From positions 84,641,914 through 84,705,913 of the forward strand of contig CM036158.1 of assembly GCA_020631735.1 (NCBI GenBank): a stretch of 64,000 nucleotides of DNA. Reading direction: 5' to 3'. Below are positions 34,930-46,849 of this stretch, in pieces; position 1 is the stretch's first letter, and each line of letters begins with the position of its first letter. Source of the DNA: Saccharum officinarum (Eukaryota > Streptophyta > Magnoliopsida > Poales > Poaceae). Both the position numbers and the translations under genes were made by a program. The notes beneath the pieces were generated by a model. It saw only the letters and a program-made list of their open reading frames with translations, was not told the origin of the DNA and did no database searches.

Positions 34930-35365
34930 TGTAACAGAACCGACCAAATTATAAGAGCACAAGTACGAAAACAAGCACCGAAGCGCTCAAATTTTCAAAC
35001 TTGAGCCCATATAATCCCGGTAGTCAATCGAAATCACGAAGGATTTCAAACCAAACTGCTTACAACCAGGATCACATCATTCAACATACAACATCATACG
35101 ATACATTTCACAAGTAGTTCTGAAATAAGTTTACACAAACGGAGTCGCAATTAATACAAACCAAGTTTATAAAGTAGCGGAAGCATAACACACACCAGTT
35201 GTTAACTACTGCCAGTCTTGATGATCAACAACCCGCAAAAGCATGAGGAAAGTACATAAAAGATGATCACGCCCAAGTGATCTAGTCTTCTTCACCCGCA
35301 GGGTGGAGACAAGTCTTGCAGAAGCCTTGATAGAGCATGTCATCTGCAACAGGAGGGAATAAACC

Positions 35366-35387
35366 CTGAGTACTGGAATGTACTCAG
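35366..35387. promoter_or_regulatory. Perfect 8-bp hairpin in the Gypsy LTR
   Basis: CTGAGTAC, a six-base loop TGGAAT, then GTACTCAG. In sense orientation it lies near the 3' end of the LTR, where R/U5 is expected. A role in transcript end formation or dimerisation is only a guess. Confidence 0.45.
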
Positions 35388-38009
35388 CTAGACTTACCCG
35401 TCAAAAACCAGAAATAAGATGACACCAAGGATTATGCAAGGCTTACACAAGAGGCTAGCTGACACCACATTTTGCATAAAGGCATAAGTAATTGCAACTC
35501 TTATAACCTGTACTAGCAGTTATTTTTAGTATTTACCTGTCATCTATCTTAGCACCTGTACTAAACATTCACTTGAGTATAATCAAACAACATTATTATT
35601 ATATCCATAGCAGGTATATCATTGCGGCAACATTATATCATTCACTTAACCATCTGTTCATTTAATGAGATCTACGTTGCCGCTGCTCAAGTCAAGTGCT
35701 CACTAACCGGGAGCGACGGCGATTCGAATCGAATTCCTATCCAGCTGGAGGGGTATTTCTAACACTCACCGCGCAGGGTCGCACAAGCCACCTTTTCATA
35801 TGATTCAGGAATCGCGGGTCCGAATGATGTTGCGACCCCAAGGGCGACACTCTGCCAGGTGATAGGGACTCTAACCCCCCTTGGTCTCACGCCAATGTCC
35901 CCAAGCACATCCTTTCTCTCCTCCAAGAAGCAACCTACCATTCGATTCTCGGCCTGAACCACATTACTCGGCTTCGCGGTCGGAACGACTTATCCGACCA
36001 ACTAAGTGTTAGACTGCGTTCAACATGACTCAAGGACGTACAACGAATTGGTCCTTAAACGACTCAGACGGGCATAGCTCCACACCCAAGACGTGAAGTG
36101 TCTTGCGGCTGTACTATCGAACTCCCGCCCGGTCTCAATTTCATTTTTAAGCATGGTTCCATCCACGATAGCCATACAGCCACTCGTGACTCCTTCCTAC
36201 ATCTCGCGGATGACCGGAAATCACCCGACTTCTACCGTACTAAGCAGGGCTAAGCATTGACACGTGCCTAAACCTAAAATAGGATTAAGTACGATATCTG
36301 GACAAGGACAGGTATAATGCAACAAGTGTTTTCATATAACTCCTACAACTTAATGCATTAAAAAATTAAAAGTACTCAAGATTAATTTATAAAACAGTAG
36401 GTTCAGCATGCACCGGGGCTTGCCTTTCAGAAAGGTCGAGGGCCGGTGGTCTGGGCACTCAGGAAGGTCGTCTGCGGGCACTCCTTCGCCTGCTGGATCC
36501 TCGGGCTCCTGCTGCTCCTGATCCTGGACTTCCTCCGGAATCACAGGCTCGAACTCGAGGAGAGTTACCCCCTCCGGTACACCTATTGCATGAATGCACA
36601 ATAAATACCATGGATGCATAAATGGGTGCAACATGCTCGGAATGAAATGCATTTCAGAAATAAAATACTCTATTCAAGTTATTTTATTAGTACATGCAAA
36701 TCTCTTCTCCGGTGGAGAAGTACTTACCTAAGCTACTCAACCTAAGATACAGTTGTTCTTCTTCGGTTAAGGTCCTAACACCTAATAAACACAAGAGTAA
36801 CATTATTTAGGTTACCACAATAAGTTATTCTGGACAGCAGCTCACAGATCCTGACATAACTGGAGAATCCCAACTCCAAAAGATATGATCTAAGACAATC
36901 TGGAAAGCTTAAGAAATGTACCACAAAATGTTTTCAGATCACAACACTAGATTCCAAAGTTTACCTAATCGAAATTCCAAAGTTCCAGAATCTGTTCTCT
37001 CTAAACAGAGAGCAGTCAATTCTGGACTGGCACTTCAAACAGCAATAACTCCCAAACTACTAATCCAAATGCTCCCAAATTTTGACACAAGCTCATTTAC
37101 AAATTTTACTACAACTTTGGTAATTACAAGTTTTCCAGAAACCACCTTTATCCAAGGTCAAACCTAGAAATACTATCAGCTGTCCAGAAAACCTAAAATT
37201 GCAAAGATTAAATATTTATTGATGTGGCAAACATTCTCTAAGACCAAACTAATATTACTACAAGTTCACAAATGTCACAAAAACACCAGAAAGTAAGGTG
37301 TGCCCACCTAGAATATTTATTTAAACCCATTTCTCAATTTACTTAAGTAATTAAGTGGAATTTCAAACATATATGTAAACTGCTCCTAAAATTCTACAAA
37401 AATTACAGGAGACTCTCTGACCCAAAAAGAGGCTACTGTAAAAATTTGAACTCAATTTATTCACAGGAACTTCCTACACAAAATTACCAAGCCAAAAAGG
37501 CTGATCTTTGTATAATTAACAAAGCATAGTCAAAAGTGTCAAACAACAGATTTCTAAATTTTCTTCGACACTCTAGGGTACCAAGACATTCTCCAAAAAT
37601 TTATAAGAACATTGCACATGTATAAAAATTACAAAAATTCATTTAAGTATTTCCTAGAATAACAAGATAGCATTATAACTTGAAAAGTACTTAAGCACTA
37701 CTGTCCAAATTTTTACCAGAGCTAGAGCAAGTATAAATTAGCCTACCCACCAAATTTCATAATTTTTGGAACACTGAAACTCAAGATATAATTTAAACAA
37801 GTTTGCATCTGATTTAAAACACATTTCAAAGACCTATTTAAATATCCCAAAAACTAAACATCACATAGCAAACTCATATTTTTCTAAAATACTACACCTC
37901 ATGTAGATCCTAACAAAATTTATCTCATGATTTTTGAGCAAGTAAAACCCTAGATCTACATTTTTCCAACTTGTACAAAAATCAGTGACAAAATAATAAA
38001 AATGAATTT

Positions 38010-38860
38010 CATTTCGGATGAACTGGGCCGGCCTGGAAAACTCGGCCCACACACTCGCGCGCGCGCGGCCCGCTCAGCGCCCCCGCCCGCGCGCGACACT
38101 GACGGGCGGGCCCCCGCGGTCAGTGACCGGAGGCAGGGGAGGCGGAGACCCGCGAGCTCCGACGAGCTCGAGCTCGCCGGAGAAGAGCTCGCTCGGCCAA
38201 TCGAACACCGCCTCATGTTCTCCGTCACCCGGTGCGTCGATTGGTGCTGGTGGATGGATGGGGATAGGGTGGAAGGGGCTTGTCACCGCGAGCGGCGGCC
38301 GGTGATGTCCGGTGGCGGCGCACCGTCGCCGGTGAGGATGTACGGTGCGGTCTAGGCTCGGTACGAGCTTCACCGAAGCTAGGCGGATCCATTTTGATAG
38401 GAAGGGAGGATGGAGAGAGATCCGAAGCACCCCGACCACGGTGAGGTCCCATGGCGGGCTCCGGCGACCTCTCGGAGACGGGGAAGAAAGCAATGCGGCT
38501 CACCTTGAGTCAAATCGCGGGCTTCGGTGGGTCAAGGGGATGGAGGGTGGTGAGGCGGAGGGAGTGGCGAGGTCTGGCGGCCGGTGATGCGGTGTAGCTC
38601 GCGCTTGAGCTCGCCGGAGAAGAACAGCAATGGCGGCTCGGTTTCGGTGTTTTTGCAACTGGAAGGGAGGGGCGGAGGAATGGAGGCCGGCTCGCGCGTC
38701 GTGGCGTCTTGAAGGCGTCGCGGCCTGACTGGTGGGGCCAGGGCCGGCGTACGGGCGCCACTGCGCCTCCACGCGTCGGCGTTGCCCTGTGGCCGGTCGG
38801 CCACTGACGAAACTGAATCGCAGTTCATTGACGCCATCGGTAGTGACTGACAGAGTGATT
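38010..38860. other. GC-rich block within the LTR
   Basis: Sharp GC-rich island in an AT-rich LTR. Open frames on all strands are Arg/Pro/Ser-rich without domains. The motif gagctcgccggagaaga occurs twice (about 38167 and 38606). It is probably promoter/leader sequence of the LTR rather than a gene. Confidence 0.45.
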
Positions 38861-39723
38861 TCGAACGTGATTAACTTCTAAACCAGCCTGTTTCAGTCCA
38901 AGGTGGCAACATCAAGTTTGTAGAGCTACGTTAGGTCAACAACTTTGTCAATTGGTGTTTGGGCTGGTTCAGCCTATATTTCAAACTACATGGCCTCAAA
39001 GTAGTGCTTGATGAAACTAAAACCGGGGTTCAGTTAACGATGCCGACTGACAGCCTAAGTTCATGACACGATATCTCTTGAACCATTGAGAACCAGGCTT
39101 GGGTGATGTTGACAAAGTTGTAGGGTTATATGTGATCTACAAGTTTGTCAATATGAGTGAAAGCTGGTTTGGCCTGGTTTGCAAACTAAAAGCTCCTAAA
39201 GTAGGCATCAGTAAAACTGTAGGGTCAGATTCCAGACTTAGAAAAATTCTAAGTCTTGGAGCTACCTCTCTAACGACTTGTGGGCCACTTTTGAGCATGT
39301 TAGGGTCAATTTCATGAGATGGTCATATTGAGACTTTTGTTCCCCATGAATTTCTTTACAACTTTGCTTAAGGGTGCTCTTCCATGCAAGGTCTCTAAAT
39401 TAGACTTTTTAATTGGTCAAACTAGAGCCTTCTAGGGTCAAATGGTGGTCAAACTTCTCTTGGAGGGCAAATTTGTAATTTTGGTCAACATGAACCTTGT
39501 TCCAAATGTTACCCTAAGTATAACTAAGGTGTTGTAGGTCATGATTGGCTACCTTACCTTTTTGTTACACCAACTATCAAATACTTCATGAAATAAATCA
39601 AACAAACCCTAGAACAATCACATGTGTTGCATCACATAAAATAACAAACATGAATGATGCATGCTTATGCTTATGCAAATGCAAATGCAATGCAATTAAG
39701 GACTAAACACTTGAAGTGTTACA

Positions 39724-39737
39724 GCCCTCCCCCCTTA
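39724..39737 (-). other. Polypurine tract of the Gypsy element
   Basis: The minus strand reads AAGGGGGGAGGGC immediately before the LTR. It primes plus-strand DNA synthesis. It is also coding, giving the last residues (KGGGL) of pol. Confidence 0.8.
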
Positions 39738-40984
39738 TAAAAATCTCGTCCCGAGATTTGGAAAGCGTACCATTTTTCATAGAATTCTTTATAACCATCC
39801 CGCAAATAATCCTTCCGTTCCCACGTAGCATCACTCTCACTTCCCTGATTACTCCACATCACTTTGTACCACTTAACCACTTTACTTCTAGTTACTCGTT
39901 CCTGAGTATCGATCACTCGGACTGGCTTTTCTTCATAGGTTAGGTCGGATTCCAGCCTGATATCACCTAAAGGAACTTGTTCCTCAGGAACTCGAAGACA
40001 CTTTTTAAGCTGAGATACATGGAAAACGTTGAATATGGCTCTCATCTCAGGAGGCAACTGGATTTTGTACGCAACAGCTCCACTCTTGCCTATGATCTGG
40101 AAAGGACCCACGTATCTTGGTGCAAGTTTCCGCTTAACACCAAAACGTTGGACACTCTTCATTGGAGAAACTTTCAAATAAACGAAGTCTCCAACTTCAA
40201 ATTCGAGTGGTTTTCTACGACGATCCGCATAGCTTTTCTGTCTCGCTTGTGCTGCAGCCATGTGTTTCTGGATGGTACAGACTTGTTCCTCGGCTTCCTG
40301 GACAAAATCAATGCCATAATACCTTCTTTCCCCAGCTTCTACCCAGTTTAGTGGAGTTCGACACTTTCGATCGTACAAAGCTTCGAATGGGGCCATCTTA
40401 ATACTCTCTTGATAACTATTATTGTACGAAAACTCGGCTAGAGGTAACCATTTTTCCCAAGAACCCTTGGATGAAATGACGCATGCTCGCAACAGATCTT
40501 CCAAGATTTGGTTAACTCGTTCTGTCTGACCCGATGTCTGGGGGTGATAAGCAGAGCTTCTCACTAACTTGGTTCCCAGAAGGTGATGCAAATGCTCCCA
40601 AAAGCGAGCAGTGAACTGGGGACCACGGTCAGAAACGATAGTACGAGGTATCCCATGAAGCCGGACTATCTGATTGAAGTACAACTCAGCATAGTCAGTG
40701 GGACGATAGTCCACTCTCACTGGGATGAAGTGAGCTGATTTGGTCAAACGATCAACAATTACCCAAATAGAGTTATGATTTTTGACAGTAGGAGGAAGAC
40801 CGACAATGAAATCCATACTTATCTCTTCCCATTTCCAACCTGGGATAGAAAGTGGTTGAAGCAACCCAGCTTTCATATGCACAGCTTTAACTCTACAGCA
40901 GGTGTCACACCTAGCCACATATGCAGCTATTTCTTTCCGCATCTTGGTCCACCAATAGTATGGCTTCATCTTATTGCTGCCAGC

Positions 40985-41017
40985 TGTAACAGAACCGACC
41001 AAATTATAATACATCTT
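40985..41017 (-). repeat. LTR-end sequence and duplication inserted in integrase
   Basis: Positions 40985-41009 are identical over 25 bp to the LTR terminus at 34930-34954. The flanking 17 bp catcttattgctgccag occur on both sides (40967-40983 and 41012-41028). Compared with the usual HPGSxKMYxDLKxxYWW spacing, the protein gains 11 residues (VGSVTAGSNKM) between the His pair and the Cys pair of the integrase zinc domain. The frame is kept. Confidence 0.8.
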
Positions 41018-44000
41018 ATTGCTGCCAGGATGGATGGACAACTTAGAGGAGTGTGCTTCAGACATAATATCATTTCGAAGCTCCCGGTCCTTAGGCACAA
41101 CTAACCTATCCTTGAACCATAGTACACCCTCTTCATCTATCCTGAACTGTGTAGTTTCTTGCTCTTTCATTTTACGCTTGATGTGGAATATACCAGTGTC
41201 AGTCTTTTGGAGCTCAATAATTCTGCTTTTGAGAGTACAACTGACAGTGATGTTGTACAAGACTGCTGGATGTAGAAGGCGAGATCGATGAAAATCAGTT
41301 TCAACTAAGGAATGGCAATGAGACTTACGGCTTAAAGCATTCGCAACCACATTTGCCTTGCCTGGGTGATAGTGTACTTGAAGATTATAATCTTTAATCA
41401 ACTCGAGCCATCTTCTCTGACGCATATTTAGCTCGGGTTGGGTGAAGATGTATTTGAGGCTTTTGTGGTCTGTATAGATATTGCAGACATTGCCCAGCAG
41501 ATAATGTCGCCAGGCTTTCAAAGCATGAACAACTGCGGCGAGTTCTAAGTCATGTGTTGGATAATTCGCCTCATGCTTCCGAAGTTGTCGAGAGGTATAT
41601 GCAATTACCCGGCCTTCCTGCATCAACACACCTCCCAAACCTATGCCTGAGGCATCACAATAAACATCAAATGGTTTCTCGATATCCGGTTGTGCCAAAA
41701 CCGGAGCTGAGGTTAGGAGGGTTCGCAGTTGGTGAAAAGCCGCATCACACTCAGGAGTCCAGACAAACCTGGTGTCTTTTTGCAGCAACCGAGTCATTGG
41801 CTTGGCTATTTTGGAGAAATCCGGGATGAAGCGACGATAATAGCCAGCCAAACAAGAAAACTTCGGACCTCGTGAACCGAGATAGGAGCCTTCCAGTTCA
41901 GTACTTCCTGTACCTTGGCGGGGTCCACCATAATTCCTCCATCGGACAACACATGCCCAAGGAAAGGTACTTCACGAAGCCAGAATTCGCACTTACTGAA
42001 CTTTGCATATAGTTGATGTTCACGCAGTCTTGTGAGGACTATACGCAGATGTTCAGCGTGATCCTCCTCATTCACAGAGTATACCAGGATGTCATCAATA
42101 AATACCACCACAAACTTGTCCAATTCCAGGCATAAACACCGAATTCATCAAGTACATGAAGTGTGCGGGGGCATTTGTCAAGCCGAAAGACATAACAAGA
42201 TACTCATAAAGACCGTATCTAGTAGAAAAGGCTGTCTTTGGAACATCTTCCGGGCGGATTTTAATTTGATGGTAGCCAGATCTTAGATCGATCTTGGAGA
42301 AAACTTTAGCTTTAGACAACTGATCGAACAAGATGTCGATTCGCGGTAGAGGGTACTTATTTTTGACAGTGACTGCATTGAGAGGTCTATAATCTACGCA
42401 CATCCGCAACGACTGATCCTTCTTCTTTACAAAGATAGCAGGACATCCCCACGGCGATGAGCTAGGACGAATCAACCCCTTCTTCAAAAGTTCATTCAAT
42501 TGCACCTTAAGTTCAGCTAGTTCATTCGGAGGCATCCTATAAGGTCTCCTAGAGATGGGAGCCATGCCAGGCAACAACTCAATTTTAAACTCCACATCCT
42601 GATCCGGAGGGAGCCCGGCAAATCATCGGGAAAAACGTCTGGAAACTCATTTACTACTGGAATTTCGGTCAACACCTTTGCTTGCACAGCATGAACTTCC
42701 CTAGACAAATGAACTTTTCTGGGAAGTTGTACTAGAAAACCCTTTTGATCTGTAGGATCTCTGAGCATAACTACACGAGTGGATGTATCAATGAGTACCC
42801 CATTCTGACTCATCTAATTCATGCCCAAAATAACATCGATACCTAAGCCCGGCAAAACCACTAAGGCAAGCGAGTACTTTCGCCCTTCTATCTCAAGCTC
42901 AAGATTCCCCACTACTTTATTTGTGGAAATATTCCCACTTGCTGCGCTAATACAATAACCCCCACCTTCAACAGTATGCAATTTGTGTGCAAACTCTGAT
43001 GCAAACTTAGGACTGATAAAGGAATGCGAAGCACCCGAATCAAAAAGTACCACAGCAGGATGTTGGTCAACTAGGAACTTACCAGCGGTGACAACTTCAC
43101 CAGATGGAATTTCCTCGATACTGTTATAATGAGCGTGCCCTTGACGACTACCTTGGTTGACATTTTTCTTAGGGTAAGGACAGTTCCGGGCCCAATGACT
43201 TGGCTTGTTGCAATTCCAGCAAGGCATATTGCTAGGAGGAACACTAGAGCTGCTCTGTCCAGAAGTCCCCTTTGGCAGAGCGACGGTATAAGCTTACGGA
43301 ACCCTGTTTTGCAGCAGGCTTCTTCTGCGGCGGACGGAACTTTGTATTCTGAGCAGGTGGGCGAGGGGAAGACCTCGGTGCCGCTGAGGCCCTTGACTGA
43401 GAAGCACTTGCCTCAATGGCCCTTTTACGGCTCTTAGAGGCAGAATAAATAGTATTGTTGTTCTCCTGGGTCAAAGCATCGCTGATGAAATCATTGAAAG
43501 TAGTACATTTGCTAGGCCATAGTTTTCAATCAGTTTTGGGCCGAGGCCCCTTTTGAAGCTAGCAATCTTTTTGGCATCGGTATCCACAAACTCTGTGGCA
43601 TACCTTGCCAGGTTGTTGAAGGACTGCAAGTATTCAGTCAGGCTTTGTTTCCTTGCGACAGCCTCATAAACTCTGTGTGCTTGATTGCCATAAGACCGGG
43701 AGGGATATAATTTCCCCGGAATGCCGCCTTTAAACTGATCCCAAGCAATCGGGACGTTGGCAGGCAGTGTGGAACGATTAGTGGCTCCACCAAAATGCCC
43801 GCCGGACCATGCAACTGATGGGAAGCATACTCAGTTTCAGCTCATCAGTTAGGCGTAGCAGACGAAACTTTTGTTCAATGGTATTCAAACCACTCGTCAG
43901 CCTGCAGTGGTTCTTCCGCTTCCTTGAAGAGCGGGGGCTTTGTATCCAGAAAGTCCTTGAAATCGCTGTACTGATTTGGCTCTGGGCCCTGGCGGCCATG

Positions 44001-44821
44001 ACGAGCCTCTCGATTAGCCAGTTGGCGCATGGCGTCAGCCAACATACGCTGCCCTCAACCACTGATTGCATCAACTCGGCGGAGTAGGTGGTGGCGGAGG
44101 GGGCGCGGCTGTTCCTCCTCCTCATTCCCACGACCCGGCGTAGATTGTACGACATCTGCAAAAATGCATAGCCAATGAGCACTGACGATGTGGGAAATTT
44201 GTAGATGAATTATTGCGAAAAATGTCAATCTGACTGTATAAATAGTTTCTCATAATAATTAAGGCACAATAATTCATCACAACCGCACAATTCCATTCTA
44301 GCGCATCATTTGACGAGATCATACTTGGTAAATCCAACAAGATGCTCTTTGATAAAGGCTCACTCACGGAGAGCACAACGGTTACCGGACCGTTTACGTT
44401 GCATATCTACGTGATTTTTGACCTTTTGCACGGTACTTGGATTCGATCTCAAGATTTTTAGTTGACTGTGAAAGGCTACTTCAAACTGACACCAAAGAGA
44501 CTTCTCAATGAAGAGTTCCATGGTGGATCATGACTAGCCACCTCGATACCTGCGCGTGCCAAGCAGCACAGCCTTATGTCGCGCGCCATAGGAGGCCCTC
44601 GGTTTCGTCACGGCACCGAAAGGTGCTAATCGTGACACCATCATCGAACGCAACATAATAAGACAATCAAGTTGTGATCGAAAATTAACAGGTTCAAACT
44701 ACATTCAGAAAACATACGGTTCAACCTTACATCCCAAAGTCAAGTTATTACAAAAGGCCTCACTCCTTCACAGGGAGGGCACAAAAGACGATCCTAACAT
44801 TATAGGCACGTGATGACTACT

Positions 44822-45446
44822 CTAAGCATCATCCTCCGAGTCAGTGTCAAGGATCTCCCCGCCGTCCTCATCACTGACAGGCTCTAACTCCTCGTCTTCT
44901 TCTTCTTCTGCTCTTCCTCTGGTGCTCTGCAGGTGGGGCATCCTGTGGTCCATCAACCTCCACTTCATCATCATCCTCAGCCATGAAGATTCCTGATCCC
45001 ATATCTTCATCTACATTGTTGTTCTACATAGGTAGCAGGGGATTAAGCTGGTTATTCAGGCGGTGCACTTCTTCATGAAGGTTGTTCATTGTATTCTTCA
45101 GCATTTTTTAACTGTTGCTCGAGCTCAACACTGGCGAGCTCTCAGAACGTTCTCCTCGTGCCAGGCTTCATCCCTCTGGTTCATGACACGAACCAACATG
45201 CGTTGACAGTTGCGGTTTGCTACTGTCAACCTCTGGGACTGCAAGGGTTTCCTGGTCACGATCCCGGATCACTTGCTCCAGTTGCTGACGCGCTGCATTC
45301 CTGGCAGCCGTCACTTCAGCCAACTCTGCCCTCAGCCTTTCCACCTCAGTAGGCTCAGGGTGGGGCTCACGTGGAGCGAGCTGGTGTCGCGGTGCCCTGC
45401 CTCCAGCCTCAGTGGACTTACGAGCGGTCCTCTTGGTACGTGCCAT
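44822..45446 (-). pseudogene. Upstream ORF of the Gypsy element with a histone H3-like N-terminal tail
   Basis: An ORF between primer site and gag, preceded by an acceptor-like TTGCTACAG|ATGG. It begins MARTKRTARKST, then EA, then GGRAPRHQLAPREP. This follows the histone H3 tail ([21 protein letters not shown]) almost residue for residue, keeping the equivalents of K4, R8, K9 and S10. A coiled-coil-like segment comes next (VERLRAELAEVTAARNAARQ). The first open stretch ends at 45168. The coiled coil continues in other frames (MLVRVMNQRDEAWHEENVL, VELEQQLKNAEEYNEQ), and an acidic end (EEEEDEELEPVSDEDGGEIL) stops at 44822. At least three frame changes and one in-frame TAG have broken it. The intact form would be about 210 residues. 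Function is unknown; a chromatin-mimic role is inference. Confidence 0.7.
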
Positions 45447-46219
45447 CTGTAGCAACAGATAAGATACGACTTAAAGTGAGGATCATTTAGGGGATACGAA
45501 ATTTACTTTAGTCGGAAGTACTGAAATTTTTAAGGAGGGAGTAAATGATTATGTATGATATAATTAAACATGATGCATGTACGTTCCGTACGCCCTCTCA
45601 CCTTAGTAGAAAACCTTAAATTCTAACGCTAGGCGGTGGCATACATACGTTCTCTCATATAAGCGAAACTATCGGTCTACTCGTTACGCTGTTAGTGTAC
45701 CTGCAGAAAACCTCATTTCAGCCCAACAGTTCCCAATATAAGCACACAAGAAAGCAGTAATTTAAATACTTTCCATATACACATCCCCAGATGTATATAC
45801 TTCAGTATCAAAGCTACCCGATATAAAGGTTCCCACAATTAAGTGCTTACGTAATTACATGGTTTAAAACATGTAAGTATGCAAGTCACCAAAACTACTC
45901 TCCCCTAGATCGTCGGTTGGACGATTCATGCTCTCCACAACTCACCACTTACCAGAGCGTCGAGGCAATTGATCCATACATTACCACCCAAGTGGATGGC
46001 ATCCATACAATATCACGCCGTTATGGACGACGAAACAAAAAACAAACAAGGCCCCCAAGTTAGTCTTTATAATAAGCCACCTAAGAGTCCTTATTTGGGC
46101 TAAGGGATGTGATCACTGGCCATACTAAAAAAATAATTTTTTAGTGTTTTAACCCTTTTTCATAATCAAATATTTTTGTTTTTAAATACTCGTATGATGT
46201 TTTTAATGTTGAATATATG

Positions 46220-46232
46220 CTCCGGTACCAGC
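46220..46232 (-). other. Primer binding site of the Gypsy element
   Basis: The minus strand reads TGGTACCGGAGC two bases after the LTR end (TGTTACA|GC). This is a diverged version of the tRNA-Met site TGGTATCAGAGC. It establishes that a 5' LTR should start at 46233. Confidence 0.75.
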
Positions 46233-46239
46233 TGTAACA

Positions 46240-46339
46240 NNNNNNNNNNNNNNNNNNNNNNNNNNNNNNNNNNNNNNNNNNNNNNNNNNNNNNNNNNNNN
46301 NNNNNNNNNNNNNNNNNNNNNNNNNNNNNNNNNNNNNNN
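46240..46339. other. Assembly gap (100 N)
   Basis: Exactly 100 N, a conventional placeholder for a gap of unknown size. On its left is the first 7 bp of a Gypsy LTR and on its right the tail of a Copia LTR, so at least most of a 4.8-kb LTR is missing. Confidence 0.98.
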
Positions 46340-46540
46340 ATTACTTTCATTGCTTGATTTACTTTTCTAGATTTGCCATGCTAGATTAAGATTGGAACTT
46401 AGGGTGCAAAACCTTTTTCGGTAGAATTACTAGGACACTTGTAGGCACTAGGGGTGAATTATGCTTAGTAGGATTTAATTCTTACAATAAATTTTAGAAA
46501 AGCCCAATTCACCCCCCTCTTGAGCATCTTGATCCTTTCA
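46340..46540 (+). repeat. 3' end of a Copia (SIRE-type) LTR, truncated by the gap
   Basis: The tail aaaagcccaattcaccccccTCTTGAGCATCTTGATCCTTTCA is typical of SIRE/Maximus LTRs in this orientation. It is followed directly by Gypsy integrase sequence rather than a primer site, so it is a 3' or solo LTR inserted there. Its strand is opposite to the Copia element at the window start. Confidence 0.65.
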
Positions 46541-46849
46541 CAGGGACTGTGGTTCTCACATAATGCCCAAAGCCCTCGTGGGGAAGACATTCAAGCAAGG
46601 TTTGTACTGGCCCACCGCCCTCACCGACGTAGCTGCCTTAGTACGAAGTTGCGAAGGTTGCCAACTTGTAGCCGCGCATTCCAACAGGCTAGGCGCTCCA
46701 ATTGCTCTCTATGCCAAACCTGACATCTCCAAAGATGGGCCATGGACCTTGTCGAATCTCTCCCCGCTGCACTAGGAAACCTGAGATACGCGGTGGTCGC
46801 AGTAGAGTACTTCACCAAGTGGATTGAGGCGAAGGCACTCGTAATAATC

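Larger units (their letters stand above)
34930..39723 (-). repeat. 3' LTR of the Gypsy element
   Basis: Plus strand TGTAACAGAACCGACC at 34930 to TTGAAGTGTTACA at 39723, with TGTAACA...TGTTACA inverted ends. At 4794 bp it is very long. It is mostly AT-rich, with a GC-rich block at 38010-38860 in the U3 half (sense orientation) that may contain the promoter. A short hairpin (CTGAGTAC...GTACTCAG) lies at 35366-35387. Its first 25 bp recur inside the integrase gene (40985-41009) and the first bases at 46233. Confidence 0.85.
39719..44163 (-). pseudogene. Gypsy gag-pol polyprotein, broken by frameshifts and a nonsense codon
   Basis: Gag begins at the ATG at 44153 or just downstream (MSYNLRRVV then MRRRNSRAP, preceded by an acceptor-like TTTTTGCAG). 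It holds the zinc knuckle CWNCNKPSHWARNC at about 43220. Protease follows (LFDSGASHSFIS), ending ILGMN then a TAG at about 42816 where tryptophan is usual. Reverse transcriptase ([16 protein letters not shown], then FIDDILVYS) is split by frame changes near 42605, 42125 and 41850. From 41851 one 710-codon frame holds the end of RT, RNase H (YCDASGIGLGG, YTDHKSLKYIF), the integrase zinc region and core (MDFIVGLP, IVSDRGPQFTARFWEHL, HPQTSGQTERVN), and a chromodomain-like end (VVKWYKVMWSNQGSESDATWE) that could direct integration to modified chromatin. The stop codon is formed by the LTR's first bases. Confidence 0.9.
34930..46239 (-). mobile_element. Ty3/Gypsy chromovirus (Tekay/Del type), 5' LTR lost in gap
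   Basis: On the minus strand the order is primer site (46232-46220), upstream ORF (45446-44822), gag, protease, reverse transcriptase, RNase H, integrase with chromodomain, polypurine tract, and a 4.8-kb 3' LTR (39723-34930). The chromodomain and pol order place it with the chromoviruses; Tekay/Del is inferred from LTR length and pol motifs. At 46233 the plus strand shows TGTAACA, the LTR edge, and then 100 N. The 5' LTR is therefore missing from the assembly. Several stops and frameshifts make this copy inactive. Confidence 0.9.

Noticed and set aside
34930..39723. Host gene in the long Gypsy LTR
   Set aside because: TG...CA ends, adjacent polypurine tract and lack of domains make it an LTR.
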